A DNA stretch of 64,000 nt from Anaerolineae bacterium (lineage in GTDB: Bacteria; Chloroflexota; Anaerolineae; Aggregatilineales; Aggregatilineaceae). Positions 1 through 8,549 of the stretch are shown here, piece by piece; within the stretch, counting starts at the first letter, position 1; each line of letters starts with the position of its first letter. The notes below the pieces were generated by a model. It was given only the letters and a program-made list of their open reading frames with translations, was not told the origin of the DNA and made no database searches. The DNA is taken from the NCBI GenBank assembly GCA_018432315.1, contig JAHDLB010000012.1, forward strand, positions 124,001-188,000, written 5' to 3'. The position numbers and the translations under genes are program-made.

Positions 1-1264
1 AGAAACCCGGCGCGGGGGCGTCTTCTGGCAAATTTGCACCGGTCTCCAGCCGGAAGCGCAGCCCGATCGCCTGCCCGCGGCACACGGCCAGGTCGATCGT
101 TCGCCGGTGCCAGCCCGCTACCAGCCCGGCCTGCCGGTCCACCGCGATCCACGAGGCGCCATCGTCGAAGCTGATGTCCACCGCGACGACGTCGCCGGGA
201 CCCAGCGCGCCCTGCTGCCAGAATGCCAACTGCGGCGCGAGCGCCGCCCGCAAATCGAGCGCCCCGGCGTAGGTGAGCGTGCTCACCTGGCCGCGCGCCG
301 CCGCGTCCGCGCGCCACCCCGCCCCGCTGAAAGACCCGGACGGGTCCATCACCCAGGCACCCGCAGCCTGCCAGCCGCCTTCATCGTCGAACGAATCGGC
401 AAACAGCGCGCCGTTCGCGGGCTGGGTGGGCACCTCGGTGGCCGGCTCCGGCTCAAGGGTCGGAACCGGGGTCACGGTCGGAGTCAGCGCCAGCATCTGG
501 AGCGCAACCTCACACGCGGGGTCGAAGTTCCCGGCCAGAATCGCCAGGTCGCTGGCATCCGTCAGGCCATCGCCGGTGATGTCGGTGGCGACGTCGGCGG
601 GGCTGGCGAAGCCGCGCAGCAGATGCGCGAGGTCCGCCGGGCCGATGCAGCCGTCCGCGTTCAAATCGCCGCCTTGCAGCGCGAACGGCGGGAGATCATC
701 GCCGGGCGCATACGTCGCTTCGGCGCGACGGTGCAGCGGCGCATCGGCCACGATCCGGTAGACTTCCGCACGTGGCACGGTCACCGCAAAAGCGCCGGAG
801 ACGGGATCGACACCGGCCCGGCCCAGCACCGCCCCCGATGCATCGAGGACGGTCACTTCCGCAGCAAGCGAATTGGCGCGCCGGTTCTGCAACTGGACCG
901 TGCCGCGAATCGCGATCTCAGAGCCCGGCGGGGCGGAAAATACGGTATCGTCCGGCTCGATGGCCGGCGTCGGCGTCGCCGTTGCCCGAACGTCGATCGC
1001 CACGGTCGGCAGCGCGTTGATTGGCGGCTCGTCGTTGAAACCCGGATTGTCGGCGAATGGTGGCGGGGTGGGCGAGAGGGGGAGGGCCGGGGCGGGAGGA
1101 AGAATGACGGGATCGTCGTCGAGCGTGGCCCTGGCGGTGGGCCGGATGTCGCCACCCTGTGAAAAGGCGCGCGGCCCGCTCGCGGCAAACGACAGCAGAG
1201 TAAGCGCAACAGTCACAAAAAGTAAACATGTTCGATATTTGAAACAAAAACGGAAGTGGCGCAC
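1..1264 (-). CDS. Secreted dockerin-containing protein, 3' part outside the window
   Basis: The minus-strand frame is open from a GTG at 1264 to the window edge (about 421 residues). I chose GTG 1264 because an AAGGGG ribosome site precedes it by about 10 bases and the product then starts with a basic N-region and a hydrophobic core (LLFVTVALTLLSFAA) ending near SGPRAFSQ, a good signal peptide. A Pro/Thr-rich stretch follows. Around residues 195-250 there is a type I dockerin-like pair of calcium loops (GDLNADGCIGPADL, then DITGDGLTDASDLAIL). A Thr/Pro linker leads into a beta-sandwich-like domain (VDISFDDGASW, GLRFRLETGAN) like those in secreted hydrolases. I cannot name an enzymatic function; any catalytic part would lie beyond the edge. 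It is divergent from gatB. Confidence 0.75.
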   Translation of the reverse strand, partial: MRHFRFCFKYRTCLLFVTVALTLLSFAASGPRAFSQGGDIRPTARATLDDDPVILPPAPALPLSPTPPPFADNPGFNDEPPINALPTVAIDVRATATPTPAIEPDDTVFSAPPGSEIAIRGTVQLQNRRANSLAAEVTVLDASGAVLGRAGVDPVSGAFAVTVPRAEVYRIVADAPLHRRAEATYAPGDDLPPFALQGGDLNADGCIGPADLAHLLRGFASPADVATDITGDGLTDASDLAILAGNFDPACEVALQMLALTPTVTPVPTLEPEPATEVPTQPANGALFADSFDDEGGWQAAGAWVMDPSGSFSGAGWRADAAARGQVSTLTYAGALDLRAALAPQLAFWQQGALGPGDVVAVDISFDDGASWIAVDRQAGLVAGWHRRTIDLAVCRGQAIGLRFRLETGANLPEDAPAPGF

Positions 1265-1311
1265 CGCCGTTACCAGCCCCTTTTTAGACCGGTTCCCCCT
1301 ACGTAGGTCAA

Positions 1312-1339
1312 TTTATCACGTATGTTGTTCAAAAGTCAA
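1312..1339 (-). promoter_or_regulatory. Candidate promoter of the dockerin protein
   Basis: On the minus strand, TTGACT (1339-1334) and GATAAA (1317-1312) are separated by 16 bases, 48 bases upstream of the GTG start. The region is AT-rich compared with its surroundings. This is sequence resemblance only. Confidence 0.4.
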
Positions 1340-1410
1340 TAATCCATTGATGCCGATCGCACCCTCTTAACAATGTTTGAGTTCAATTTCACAATATTTC
1401 CCGGCGATTT

Positions 1411-1439
1411 TTTACAAGATTTTACATGTGCGCTATCCT
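1411..1439 (+). promoter_or_regulatory. Candidate sigma-70-type promoter of gatB
   Basis: TTTACA (1411-1416), a 17-base spacer and TATCCT (1434-1439) lie 45 bases upstream of the gatB ATG. It shares the AT-rich divergent region 1265-1483 with the promoter of the dockerin gene. Confidence 0.45.
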
Positions 1440-1483
1440 CGACTCACGATCCGACGCCCTTACCCAACAGGTGAAACACGCCG

Positions 1484-2938
1484 ATGGTTGCCTACGAACC
1501 CGTGATTGGCCTCGAAGTCCACGCCGAACTCCTCACCGAATCGAAGATGTTCTGCACCTGTGCCGTGGTCGACAGCACGTCCGCCGAGCCGAATACGGTC
1601 GTTTGCCCGGTCTGCCTGGCGATGCCCGGCGTCCTGCCGGTGATCAACCGGAAGGCCGTCGAGTTCGGGCTGATGGTCGGGCTGGCGCTGAACTGCGAGA
1701 TCCCCGCGTTCAACCAGTTCGCCCGCAAGAGCTATTTCTATCCGGACCTGCCCAAAGGCTACCAGATCAGCCAGTACGAATACCCGCTGGCGATCAACGG
1801 CTGGCTGGAGATCGACCTGCCGGATGGCTCGACCAAGCGGATCGGCATCCGGCGCGCGCATCTCGAAGAGGACACCGGCAAGCTGACTCACGTCGACGGG
1901 CACAGCCTGGTCGATCTCAACCGCGCCGGGGTGCCCCTGCTGGAGATCGTGTCGGAGGCCGACATCCGCAGCGCGGAAGAGGCCGAAGCCTACGCCCGTA
2001 AGCTCCGCGCCATCCTGCAATACCTGGGCGTCAACAGCGGCGACATGAGCAAAGGCGTGCTGCGCATGGAGCCGAATATCAGCGTGAGGCCGGTTGGCTC
2101 TGACGACCTGCGCACGCGCACCGAGATCAAGAACCTGAACAGCATCCGGAGCCTGGCGCGCGCGTCGGCCTACGAGATCGAGCGGCAGATCGCGCTGTAC
2201 GAAGCGGGCGAGAGCGTCCAGCAGGCGACGATGGGCTGGGACGAGGCCCGGCAGGTCACGGTTACCCAGCGCGTCAAGGAAAGCTCGGAGGACTACCGCT
2301 ACTTCCCGGAGCCGGACCTGCCCGTGCTGGAGCTCGATCGCGCCTGGATCGAGGCGGTGCGGGCGGGCCTGCCCGAGCTGCCCGACGCCAAACGTGACCG
2401 GCTGATGGCCGAACACGGCCTGAGCCGCTACGATGCCTCGGTGCTGGTCGCGCAGCGCGCCGTCGCGGATTATTACGAGCAGGCGCTCGCCGCGGGCGGC
2501 GATCCCAAGCAGGTCGCCAACTACCTGATCGGGGACGTGTTCCGCCAGATGAACCTCGAAGGCCGCGAGCGCGACGACATCGGCGCGATCTTGCTCACGC
2601 CGCAAGCCCTGGCCGAGCTGGTGACGCTGGTCCGGCAGGGGGCGATCAACCACGGCGTCGCCAAGCAGTTGATCGAGACGCTGTACGCGGAAGGCGGCAG
2701 CCCGGCGCGGCTGGTCGAACAGCGCGGGCTGGCCCAGGTGTCGGACGAATCTGTGATCGGCGAGGCCGTCGCCACGGTGCTGGACGAGCACCCGGACGAG
2801 GTCGCGCGCTACCTGGCCGGTGAGGAGAAGCTGATCAAGTTCCTGATGGGGATGGTCATGCGCGCGCTGAAGGGCAAAGGCGATGCCCAGGTCGTGCAGC
2901 GCCAGCTCGCCGCCCAGCTCGAAGCGCGGCGCAAGTAG
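1484..2938 (+). CDS. gatB: Asp-tRNA(Asn)/Glu-tRNA(Gln) amidotransferase subunit B
   Basis: 484 residues, the usual GatB length. GatB is the tRNA-binding, ATP-dependent kinase/transamidation subunit of GatCAB, which converts misacylated Glu-tRNA(Gln) or Asp-tRNA(Asn) to the correct amide in the cytoplasm. The N terminus shows the typical [13 protein letters not shown] and the cysteine-containing metal site ([17 protein letters not shown]). The kinase-like cradle contains ISQYEYPLA and [11 protein letters not shown], and the C terminus is a YqeY-like helical tail ([12 protein letters not shown]). gatA and gatC are not in the window, so the subunits are dispersed. The chosen ATG is the first in frame; the upstream GGTGAAA is a modest ribosome site. 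Confidence 0.96.
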   Translation: MVAYEPVIGLEVHAELLTESKMFCTCAVVDSTSAEPNTVVCPVCLAMPGVLPVINRKAVEFGLMVGLALNCEIPAFNQFARKSYFYPDLPKGYQISQYEYPLAINGWLEIDLPDGSTKRIGIRRAHLEEDTGKLTHVDGHSLVDLNRAGVPLLEIVSEADIRSAEEAEAYARKLRAILQYLGVNSGDMSKGVLRMEPNISVRPVGSDDLRTRTEIKNLNSIRSLARASAYEIERQIALYEAGESVQQATMGWDEARQVTVTQRVKESSEDYRYFPEPDLPVLELDRAWIEAVRAGLPELPDAKRDRLMAEHGLSRYDASVLVAQRAVADYYEQALAAGGDPKQVANYLIGDVFRQMNLEGRERDDIGAILLTPQALAELVTLVRQGAINHGVAKQLIETLYAEGGSPARLVEQRGLAQVSDESVIGEAVATVLDEHPDEVARYLAGEEKLIKFLMGMVMRALKGKGDAQVVQRQLAAQLEARRK

Positions 2939-2967
2939 GCCGCCAGCCCGACGCACGCGGGCGCAAT

Positions 2968-2996
2968 TTGAACATCCGTTCTAATTGTGCTATAAT
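2968..2996 (+). promoter_or_regulatory. Promoter of ssb
   Basis: TTGAAC (2968-2973), a 17-base spacer and TATAAT (2991-2996), preceded by TGC, which makes an extended -10. It is the closest match to the sigma-70 consensus in the window and lies about 70 bases upstream of the ssb start. Confidence 0.7.
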
Positions 2997-3065
2997 CTTT
3001 TGACACGCCAGAGTCGATCACGTATCATCGATTCCAATACCCCCACAACACAAGGAGCGACAAAG

Positions 3066-3458
3066 ATGGCCGGTTACCAGTACACGATCATTATCGGCAA
3101 TGTTGGCCGCGAACCCGAACTCCGCTATACCCAAAGCGGTGTGGCCGTCTGCGATTTCAGCGTCGCCGTCTCGCGCCGGTGGACGGACCGGAACAGCAAC
3201 GAACAACGCGAAGATACCACCTGGTTCCGCGTATCCGCGTGGCGCGGGCTGGCCGAAACCGCCAACCAGTACGTCCACAAAGGGATGCAGATCATGGTGG
3301 CGGGGCGGATCGGCGCGTCGGCGTTCATCGGCCAGGACGGCGAGGCGCGCGCCTCGCTGGAGCTGACGGCGCTCGACATCCAGTTCCTGGGCCGGCGCGG
3401 CGAAACGTCGGAAGACTACCAGGATTACCCGAGCGAGCCGGAAGACCTGCCCTTCTAG
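3066..3458 (+). CDS. ssb: Single-stranded DNA-binding protein
   Basis: 130 residues. SSB coats single-stranded DNA in replication, repair and recombination. An OB fold fills about residues 1-108 (TIIIGNVGREPELRYT, GVAVCDFSVAVSRRW, TTWFRVSAWRGLAE, VAGRI). A short acidic tail ends in EPEDLPF, the DxPF-type tip that recruits partner proteins. ATG 3066 is preferred over in-frame codons further upstream because AAGGAG sits 8 bases before it. The gene is shorter than E. coli SSB because the Gly-rich linker is nearly absent. It has its own strong promoter, so it is probably monocistronic. Confidence 0.95.
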   Translation: MAGYQYTIIIGNVGREPELRYTQSGVAVCDFSVAVSRRWTDRNSNEQREDTTWFRVSAWRGLAETANQYVHKGMQIMVAGRIGASAFIGQDGEARASLELTALDIQFLGRRGETSEDYQDYPSEPEDLPF

Positions 3459-3508
3459 CCCGCCAACCCGCCGCAAATGCGGTATCATAATAGGGTCACG
3501 ACCAAGAC

Positions 3509-3548
3509 AACAGCCGGTCCGAGGACGCGCTCGCGGCTGTTTCTTGTA
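3509..3548 (+). terminator. Hairpin after ssb, candidate terminator
   Basis: Arms AACAGCCG (3509-3516) and CGGCTGTT (3534-3541) are followed by TCTTGT. It lies in the 122-base gap between ssb and the DUF3467 gene. A long loop and weak T-run make it moderate at best. It could instead be a leader hairpin of the next gene. Confidence 0.4.
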
Positions 3549-3580
3549 GTTCCCAGACAGCCAAGGAGACACGATCGATC

Positions 3581-3943
3581 ATGGTGGCGCCCCAAAAGCC
3601 TCAGACCCGACGACTCAATCTCGAAATTCCCGCCGACCTCGCGGCAAATTACGCCAACTTCGCGATCATCACCCACTCACCGTGGGAGGTCTTCATCGAT
3701 TTCGCCCAGATTCTGCCCAACCTGCCCAAAGCGCGGGTGAGCACGCGCATCGTGCTCACGCCGACCAATGCCAAGATGCTGCTGACGGCGCTGCAGGACA
3801 ACATCACCCGCTACGAGGCGCAGCACGGCGAGATCAACCTGCCGGCGCGCCCGCAGTCGCTGGCCGACCACTTGTTCAGCAGCATTCGTGGCGACGAACC
3901 CGACGAGCCGGAAGGGGACGACAAGGAAGACAAGGATGAGTAA
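3581..3943 (+). CDS. DUF3467 family protein
   Basis: 120 residues. The body matches the small uncharacterised family DUF3467: YANFAIITHSPWEVFIDFAQ, then TRIVLTPTNAKMLLTALQDNI, then a helical end. The C-terminal 20 residues are almost entirely acidic (DEPDEPEGDDKEDKDE). No membrane segment or signal peptide is visible, so it is probably cytoplasmic. AAGGAGA lies 11 bases upstream of the ATG. Its stop codon overlaps the start of the translin-family gene (ATGAGTAA), which implies translational coupling and perhaps a shared role. The family function is unknown to me. Confidence 0.85.
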   Translation: MVAPQKPQTRRLNLEIPADLAANYANFAIITHSPWEVFIDFAQILPNLPKARVSTRIVLTPTNAKMLLTALQDNITRYEAQHGEINLPARPQSLADHLFSSIRGDEPDEPEGDDKEDKDE

Positions 3944-4637
3944 CCTGGAACGGCTCGACGGCATGGCGGAGCGCATCCGCGAGGCATTCGAGGCGAAAAG
4001 CGCCGCTCGCGACGCGGCGATCAGCCAGTCGCGCGCGCTGATCGGCCACTGCGCCAACGCCATCCGCGCGGTGCACCGCCACGAGTGGGGCACTGCCCAG
4101 GCGCGGCTCGAAACGGCGCGACAGGCTGCCGACGAGATACGCGCCCAGGTGGCGGACTATCCCGATCTGTACCACAGCGGCTATACTCAAGATGCGCTCA
4201 AGGAGTACGTCGAGGCGTATATTACCTACGCGCTGGTACGCGGTGAAGCGCTGCCCGCGCCCGACGCACTCCAGGTCGAAGACTCGACCTACCTCAACGG
4301 GCTGGCCGAGGCGGCGAGCGAGCTGCGCCGCCAGATTCTCGACATCATCCGCAAGGGTCACTCCGCCGAAGCCGAGCGGCTGCTCGAGGAGATGGACGAG
4401 ATCTACGGCGTGCTGATCGCCTTCGACTTTCACGACGCGATCACCGGCGGGCTGCGTCGCCGCCTGGACCAACTGCGCGGCGTGCTCGAGCGCACGCGCG
4501 GCGACGTGACGACCAGCCTGCGCCAGCAGCAGCTCCGGCAGGCGCTGCTCGACCTGGAACAGCGGGCTGGGCTGGCTGCCGATCCGGACCTGCCGGTTGA
4601 GCCGGGCGACGACGACACAGACGACGCCACCGGTTGA
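3936..4637 (+). CDS. Prokaryotic translin-family protein
   Basis: 233 residues, almost all alpha-helical. The core (YPDLYHSGYTQDALKEYVEA, then YITYALVRGEALP, then DSTYLNGLAEAASELRRQIL, then FHDAITGGLRRRLDQLRGVL) resembles the translin/TRAX fold. In eukaryotes this family forms RNA- and DNA-binding octamers, and TRAX is an endoribonuclease. I chose ATG 3936, which overlaps the stop of the preceding gene and has AAGG just upstream, instead of an in-frame ATG at 3888 lying deep inside that gene. Coupling to the DUF3467 protein suggests a joint role. Nucleic-acid binding is inferred from the family, and I did not confirm the acidic residues of a TRAX active site. Confidence 0.75.
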   Translation: MSNLERLDGMAERIREAFEAKSAARDAAISQSRALIGHCANAIRAVHRHEWGTAQARLETARQAADEIRAQVADYPDLYHSGYTQDALKEYVEAYITYALVRGEALPAPDALQVEDSTYLNGLAEAASELRRQILDIIRKGHSAEAERLLEEMDEIYGVLIAFDFHDAITGGLRRRLDQLRGVLERTRGDVTTSLRQQQLRQALLDLEQRAGLAADPDLPVEPGDDDTDDATG

Positions 4638-4695
4638 GCGAACCGGGTTATGTCGAGTTTATCGGAGCAGTGTGGATTTGTGAGCCAAGAGAACC

Positions 4696-5352
4696 ATGCC
4701 ATCAGTACAACGCTTACTTATTCAAGAGGGAATCCAGGCCGGGAAAGCGATTGAGCTGCACGCCTTTCCCTTCACGATTGGCCGCTCGCGCGATTGTATG
4801 CTGGTGCTGGACTCGTCGTCAATTTCGCGGCTGCACGCCCGCTGCACGCGCGATCACCTCAACATCTTTGTGGAGGATGTGGGCAGCACCAACGGCACCT
4901 TCGTCAACGGGCGCCGCCTGGATCACGGCGAAGCCTACCGCCTGCGCGCCGGTGACGTGATCAGCTTCGCCCAGGTGTGCACGGCGATCTTCGACGACCC
5001 GGCCACCACGCTGCAAATCGACGCGGTGCAGTTCCCCAAGCCGGGCCTGGAGATCGACGTCGCCGCGGCCCGCGTGATGGTCGCCGGTCGCCTGCTGTAT
5101 CCCCCGCTCAGCCCGAACCAGTTCAGCCTGCTGTCGCTGCTGGTGGACAACGCCGGGCGCATCGTCACCCGCGAGGAGATCATGAGCCACGTGTGGGGGC
5201 CGGACGAGCCGGTGAACGACCAGACGATCGACGCGCTGGTGAGCCGGCTGCGCAAGCGGCTGATCGAGGCCGATCCCGGCCACGAGTACCTGGTCACGCG
5301 GCGTGGCTTCGGCTTGATGTTTCAAGATCGCAAACCCACCCTATCAGGCTGA
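4696..5352 (+). CDS. FHA domain fused to an OmpR-type winged helix
   Basis: 218 residues in two domains. The FHA domain (about residues 8-95) has the phosphothreonine-binding signature: FTIGRSRDCMLVLD, SSSISRLHARC, then DVGSTNGTFVNGRRL. The C-terminal Trans_reg_C winged helix (about 118-212) reads LSPNQFSLLSLLVDNAGRIV, then REEIMSHVWG, then IDALVSRLRKRLIE. There is no receiver domain. It is therefore probably a transcription factor controlled by Ser/Thr phosphorylation, either by binding a phosphorylated partner or through its own modification. No kinase is in the window and the target genes are unknown. The order is the reverse of mycobacterial EmbR, which has the winged helix first. The upstream ribosome site is weak. 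Confidence 0.85.
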   Translation: MPSVQRLLIQEGIQAGKAIELHAFPFTIGRSRDCMLVLDSSSISRLHARCTRDHLNIFVEDVGSTNGTFVNGRRLDHGEAYRLRAGDVISFAQVCTAIFDDPATTLQIDAVQFPKPGLEIDVAAARVMVAGRLLYPPLSPNQFSLLSLLVDNAGRIVTREEIMSHVWGPDEPVNDQTIDALVSRLRKRLIEADPGHEYLVTRRGFGLMFQDRKPTLSG

Positions 5353-5357
5353 GCCTC

Positions 5358-6035
5358 ATGCCCACTCCCGACCACCGGCGCCTCATCCTGGCATCAGGCT
5401 CGCCCCGGCGCCGCGAGCTGCTCGCCCTGACCGGCCTGACATTCGAGATCGCCACCGCCGACATCGACGAAACGCCCCACCCTGGCGAGCCCGCCGCCGC
5501 CTACACGATCCGCCTCAGCCAGTCGAAAGCGGAGGCCGTCGCGCGGAGCATTTCCGGCGGCGCGCTCGTGCTGGCCGCCGATACGACCGTGGCCGATGGC
5601 GACACGATCCTCGGCAAGCCAGCCGATCCCGCCGAGGCGCGGGCCATGCTGGTCCGGCTGCGCGGGCGCACCCACCAGGTCTACACAGCGCTCACCGTCA
5701 TCGACGCGGACTCCGGGCAGCGTCTCACCGATGCCGCCGTGACGGACGTGCCGATGCGCGCCTATTCCGACGCCGAGATCGAGGCGTACATCGCCAGCGG
5801 CGATCCCTTCGACAAGGCGGGCGGCTACGCGATCCAGAACAGCGGGTTCCGCCCGGTGAACCTGACGGAAGGCTGTTTCGCCAACGTCGTCGGCCTGCCG
5901 CTGTGCCACCTGCTGCGCACGCTGCGCCGGTTCGGTGTCCGGCCCGCCGCCGACGTGCCCCGGCTGTGCCAGGATCATCACGATTACCTCTGCACGGTCG
6001 CGCAGGCCATTCTGGAGGGCGAGCCATCAGCCTAG
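5358..6035 (+). CDS. maf: Maf-like nucleoside triphosphate pyrophosphatase
   Basis: 225 residues. Maf proteins hydrolyse non-canonical or specific NTPs (dTTP/UTP, or m7GTP) to monophosphates and prevent their misincorporation. Seen here: N-terminal LILASGSPRRRELLALTGL, the ADIDETPHPGE loop, KAEAVAR, and LVLAADTTVADGDTILGKP, whose Asp residues are the catalytic/metal site. Also present are RTHQVYTALTV and FDKAGGYAIQ. The start lies 5 bases after the stop of the FHA regulator, so the two are probably cotranscribed. An in-frame open stretch upstream inside the regulator is not part of the protein, because homology begins at this ATG. The C terminus has an extra cysteine/histidine-containing tail of about 25 residues. 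Confidence 0.93.
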   Translation: MPTPDHRRLILASGSPRRRELLALTGLTFEIATADIDETPHPGEPAAAYTIRLSQSKAEAVARSISGGALVLAADTTVADGDTILGKPADPAEARAMLVRLRGRTHQVYTALTVIDADSGQRLTDAAVTDVPMRAYSDAEIEAYIASGDPFDKAGGYAIQNSGFRPVNLTEGCFANVVGLPLCHLLRTLRRFGVRPAADVPRLCQDHHDYLCTVAQAILEGEPSA

Positions 6036-6052
6036 CGGCGGGCGCGCGCCAC

Positions 6053-6081
6053 TCGACGCTCATCCGGTGTGGCGTTATAAT
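6053..6081 (+). promoter_or_regulatory. Candidate promoter of the class B PBP gene
   Basis: TATAAT at 6076-6081 with a weak TCGACG -35 (6053-6058) at 17-base spacing, about 95 bases upstream of the start. The -10 is consensus; the -35 is poor. Confidence 0.4.
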
Positions 6082-6176
6082 GAGGCTGGCTATAAAACGA
6101 AATAAGGGGGGTAAAGGTTGGGTCAGCGGTTGCCGCCCGGCGCTTTGCCTCTCGTCTTATTTATGTAAGGGCTTGC

Positions 6177-8438
6177 ATGATGAAACGCACATTCCGGATG
6201 ACCTCAATCGTGCCGGCGCTGGTGATCGTTTCGCTGATCCTGGCCGCGTGCGGCGACGCCCTGCCCGGATCGTCCGGCTCACTGAGCGGCGCCAACCCAT
6301 CGCCCCAGCTCAAGCTCGAAGAGGCCGACCAGGTCGCGCAGACGTTCCTCACGGCGTGGCAGGACGCCGACTATCCGGCGATGTACGGCCTGATCTCGCC
6401 CAACAGCCGCGACGCGTACAACGAGGAATCCTTCGCCAGCGAGTACCAGTCGATCGCGACGACGATGACCCTCACCGGACTGAGCGCCACCATCACCAAC
6501 TCTCTGCGGCAGGGCACGACCGCCGCCATCATGCACGATATCGTGTTCGAAACCGAGTTGTTCGGCCAGATCACCGACACGGGCCGGACGCTGCGCCTGA
6601 TCGAGACGCCGGAAGGCTGGCGCGTGGCGTGGTCGCGCATGGACATCTTCGCCGAGCTGGCCGAAGGCGCGCGCCTGGAGTTCTCGCGCACGATGCCGGG
6701 GCGTGGCAACATCTACGACCGGGACGGTGACGTGCTGGTCGCGCAGAATGGCCGCACGGTGACGCTGTACCTGGTCAAGCAGAATATCCCAAATGAGGCC
6801 GAGTGCATCGACGCGCTGTCGCTCATTCTGCGCAAGGAACGCGACAGCCTGGAGGCTATGTTCGCCCAGTTTTATCCCGAAACGCGTTTCCTGGTGGGCG
6901 AGCTCGATCCCGAAACGTATCAGGCCCAGGAACCGACCCTGCTGCAACTGTGCGCGGTCGAGGCGGGCACCCGCAACACGCGGCGATACGTGGGCGAGCT
7001 GGCGCCGCACGTGGTCGGCTACGTCGGGCAGATTCAGCCCGATCAGGTCGCCGAATACGAGGCGCGCGGCTATGACGCGGGCGCGCTGATCGGCCAGGAA
7101 GGCATCGAGCGCGCCTTCGAGCGCGAGCTGGCGGGCAAGATCGGCGGGCGGCTGGTGATCACGGCACCCACCGGCGAGACGCTCCGCCTGCTGGGCGAGG
7201 CGCCCGCCGAGCCGGGCCAGAGCGTTTACCTGACGCTCGACCGCGATCTCCAGGCGGCGGTGCAGGATGCGTTCATCGAAGCCTACAACCAGGCCGGGCC
7301 AACGTGGGCCCAGACCTCGCCGGGCGGGGCCGCCGTCGTGATGAACGTCAAAACCGGCGAGATCCTGGCGATGGTCAGCTATCCCTGGTTCGATCCGAGC
7401 CTGTTCAACCCGGACTCGCCGGTGCTCAACCGGGGCGACGCGATCACCGCGCTGCGCAACAGCCCGCGCACGCCCATGTTCAACCGCGCCATGCGCGGCC
7501 TGTACCCGCTGGGCTCGGTCTTCAAGCTCGTGTCGCTGGCGACGGCGCTCAGCAGCGGCGTCTACAGCCCGAACCAAACGACCATGTGCACCGGCACGTG
7601 GTACGGCGGCGAGCGCGGCGACGCGCTGCCCTACCGCACCGACTGGAACCCCAGCGGTCACGGGCTGGTGAACGCGTCGACGGGGCTAACCTATTCGTGC
7701 AACCCGTACTTCTGGGATATCGGGATCGCGCTGCACAACGCCGACCCGGAGATGCTGCCCACCTATACCGAAATGATGGGCCTGGGCGTGCCCACCGGCC
7801 AGGAAGTGCTGCCCGAAGACACCGGCTACATTCCCGACCCGGAGATGCACTTCCGCCTCAACGGAACGCGCTGGACGATGGCCGACACACTAAACCTGGT
7901 GATCGGCCAGGGGCAGATGCAGATCACGCCGCTGCAGGTCGTGCGCATGACGGCGGCCATCGCCAACGGCGGCACGCTCTACGAGCCGCAGTTCGTGAGC
8001 AAAGTCCAGCTCATCGGCGAGCAGCCCAGCTACGTTGCCCAGCCAACCGCCTCGGGAGTGCTGGATTTCGACCCGTCCGTCTTCGAGCTGATCCAGGAAG
8101 CGATGTGCAACGTCACGCTCGACCCGAACGGCACGGCGCGCTACATCTACGACACGTGGTACGAATACCAGGCGTCGAACGGGTTCAACGTCACGGTCTG
8201 CGGCAAGACCGGCACCGCCCAGACCGGTTCCGAAGGCGTCAAGCCGCAGGCCTGGTTCACCGCGTTCGTCCCGCGCGAAGACCCGGAGATCGCCATCACG
8301 GTGATCGTCGAGAACTCGTGCGAGGGGTCCGAGGTGGCCTCGCCCATCGTGCGGCGCATCGTCGAGGACTATTACGGCATGCCCCACTCCACGTGGCCCG
8401 AGCTGTGGCAGACCGGCTGCCTGAACCTGGGCGAATGA
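6177..8438 (+). CDS. Lipoprotein-type class B penicillin-binding protein (transpeptidase)
   Basis: 753 residues. A signal peptide with a lipobox (LAAC, Cys25) suggests a lipid anchor on the outer face of the membrane instead of the usual N-terminal helix. An NTF2/MecA_N-like domain follows (about 48-150: ADQVAQTFLTAWQDADYPAM), then a PBP dimerisation domain (about 160-340: GRGNIYDRDGDVLV), then the transpeptidase. Active-site motifs are all present: SxxK at Ser447 (LGSVFKLVS), SxN (YSCNP) and KTGT (CGKTGTAQTG). It crosslinks peptidoglycan stem peptides. The MecA_N plus transpeptidase layout resembles low-affinity PBPs such as PBP2a and PBP3 of Gram-positives, but beta-lactam resistance cannot be read from sequence. 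A second ATG follows the first immediately. Confidence 0.88.
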   Translation: MMKRTFRMTSIVPALVIVSLILAACGDALPGSSGSLSGANPSPQLKLEEADQVAQTFLTAWQDADYPAMYGLISPNSRDAYNEESFASEYQSIATTMTLTGLSATITNSLRQGTTAAIMHDIVFETELFGQITDTGRTLRLIETPEGWRVAWSRMDIFAELAEGARLEFSRTMPGRGNIYDRDGDVLVAQNGRTVTLYLVKQNIPNEAECIDALSLILRKERDSLEAMFAQFYPETRFLVGELDPETYQAQEPTLLQLCAVEAGTRNTRRYVGELAPHVVGYVGQIQPDQVAEYEARGYDAGALIGQEGIERAFERELAGKIGGRLVITAPTGETLRLLGEAPAEPGQSVYLTLDRDLQAAVQDAFIEAYNQAGPTWAQTSPGGAAVVMNVKTGEILAMVSYPWFDPSLFNPDSPVLNRGDAITALRNSPRTPMFNRAMRGLYPLGSVFKLVSLATALSSGVYSPNQTTMCTGTWYGGERGDALPYRTDWNPSGHGLVNASTGLTYSCNPYFWDIGIALHNADPEMLPTYTEMMGLGVPTGQEVLPEDTGYIPDPEMHFRLNGTRWTMADTLNLVIGQGQMQITPLQVVRMTAAIANGGTLYEPQFVSKVQLIGEQPSYVAQPTASGVLDFDPSVFELIQEAMCNVTLDPNGTARYIYDTWYEYQASNGFNVTVCGKTGTAQTGSEGVKPQAWFTAFVPREDPEIAITVIVENSCEGSEVASPIVRRIVEDYYGMPHSTWPELWQTGCLNLGE

Positions 8439-8463
8439 GTCCAGCCCCCCACGCGAGTCCTGA

Positions 8464-8489
8464 GGACGGGCGCCGCTGCCCGTCCTTTT
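8464..8489 (+). terminator. Rho-independent terminator after the PBP gene
   Basis: Perfect 8-bp stem GGACGGGC (8464-8471) with GCCCGTCC (8478-8485), a 6-base loop, then TTTTCGTTTT. It starts 26 bases after the PBP stop codon. Confidence 0.8.
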
Positions 8490-8549
8490 CGTTTTCCGCT
8501 GAGCGGTATTACGGTATAGTAGCAGCCACGACGAGCTCACACACCGGGG

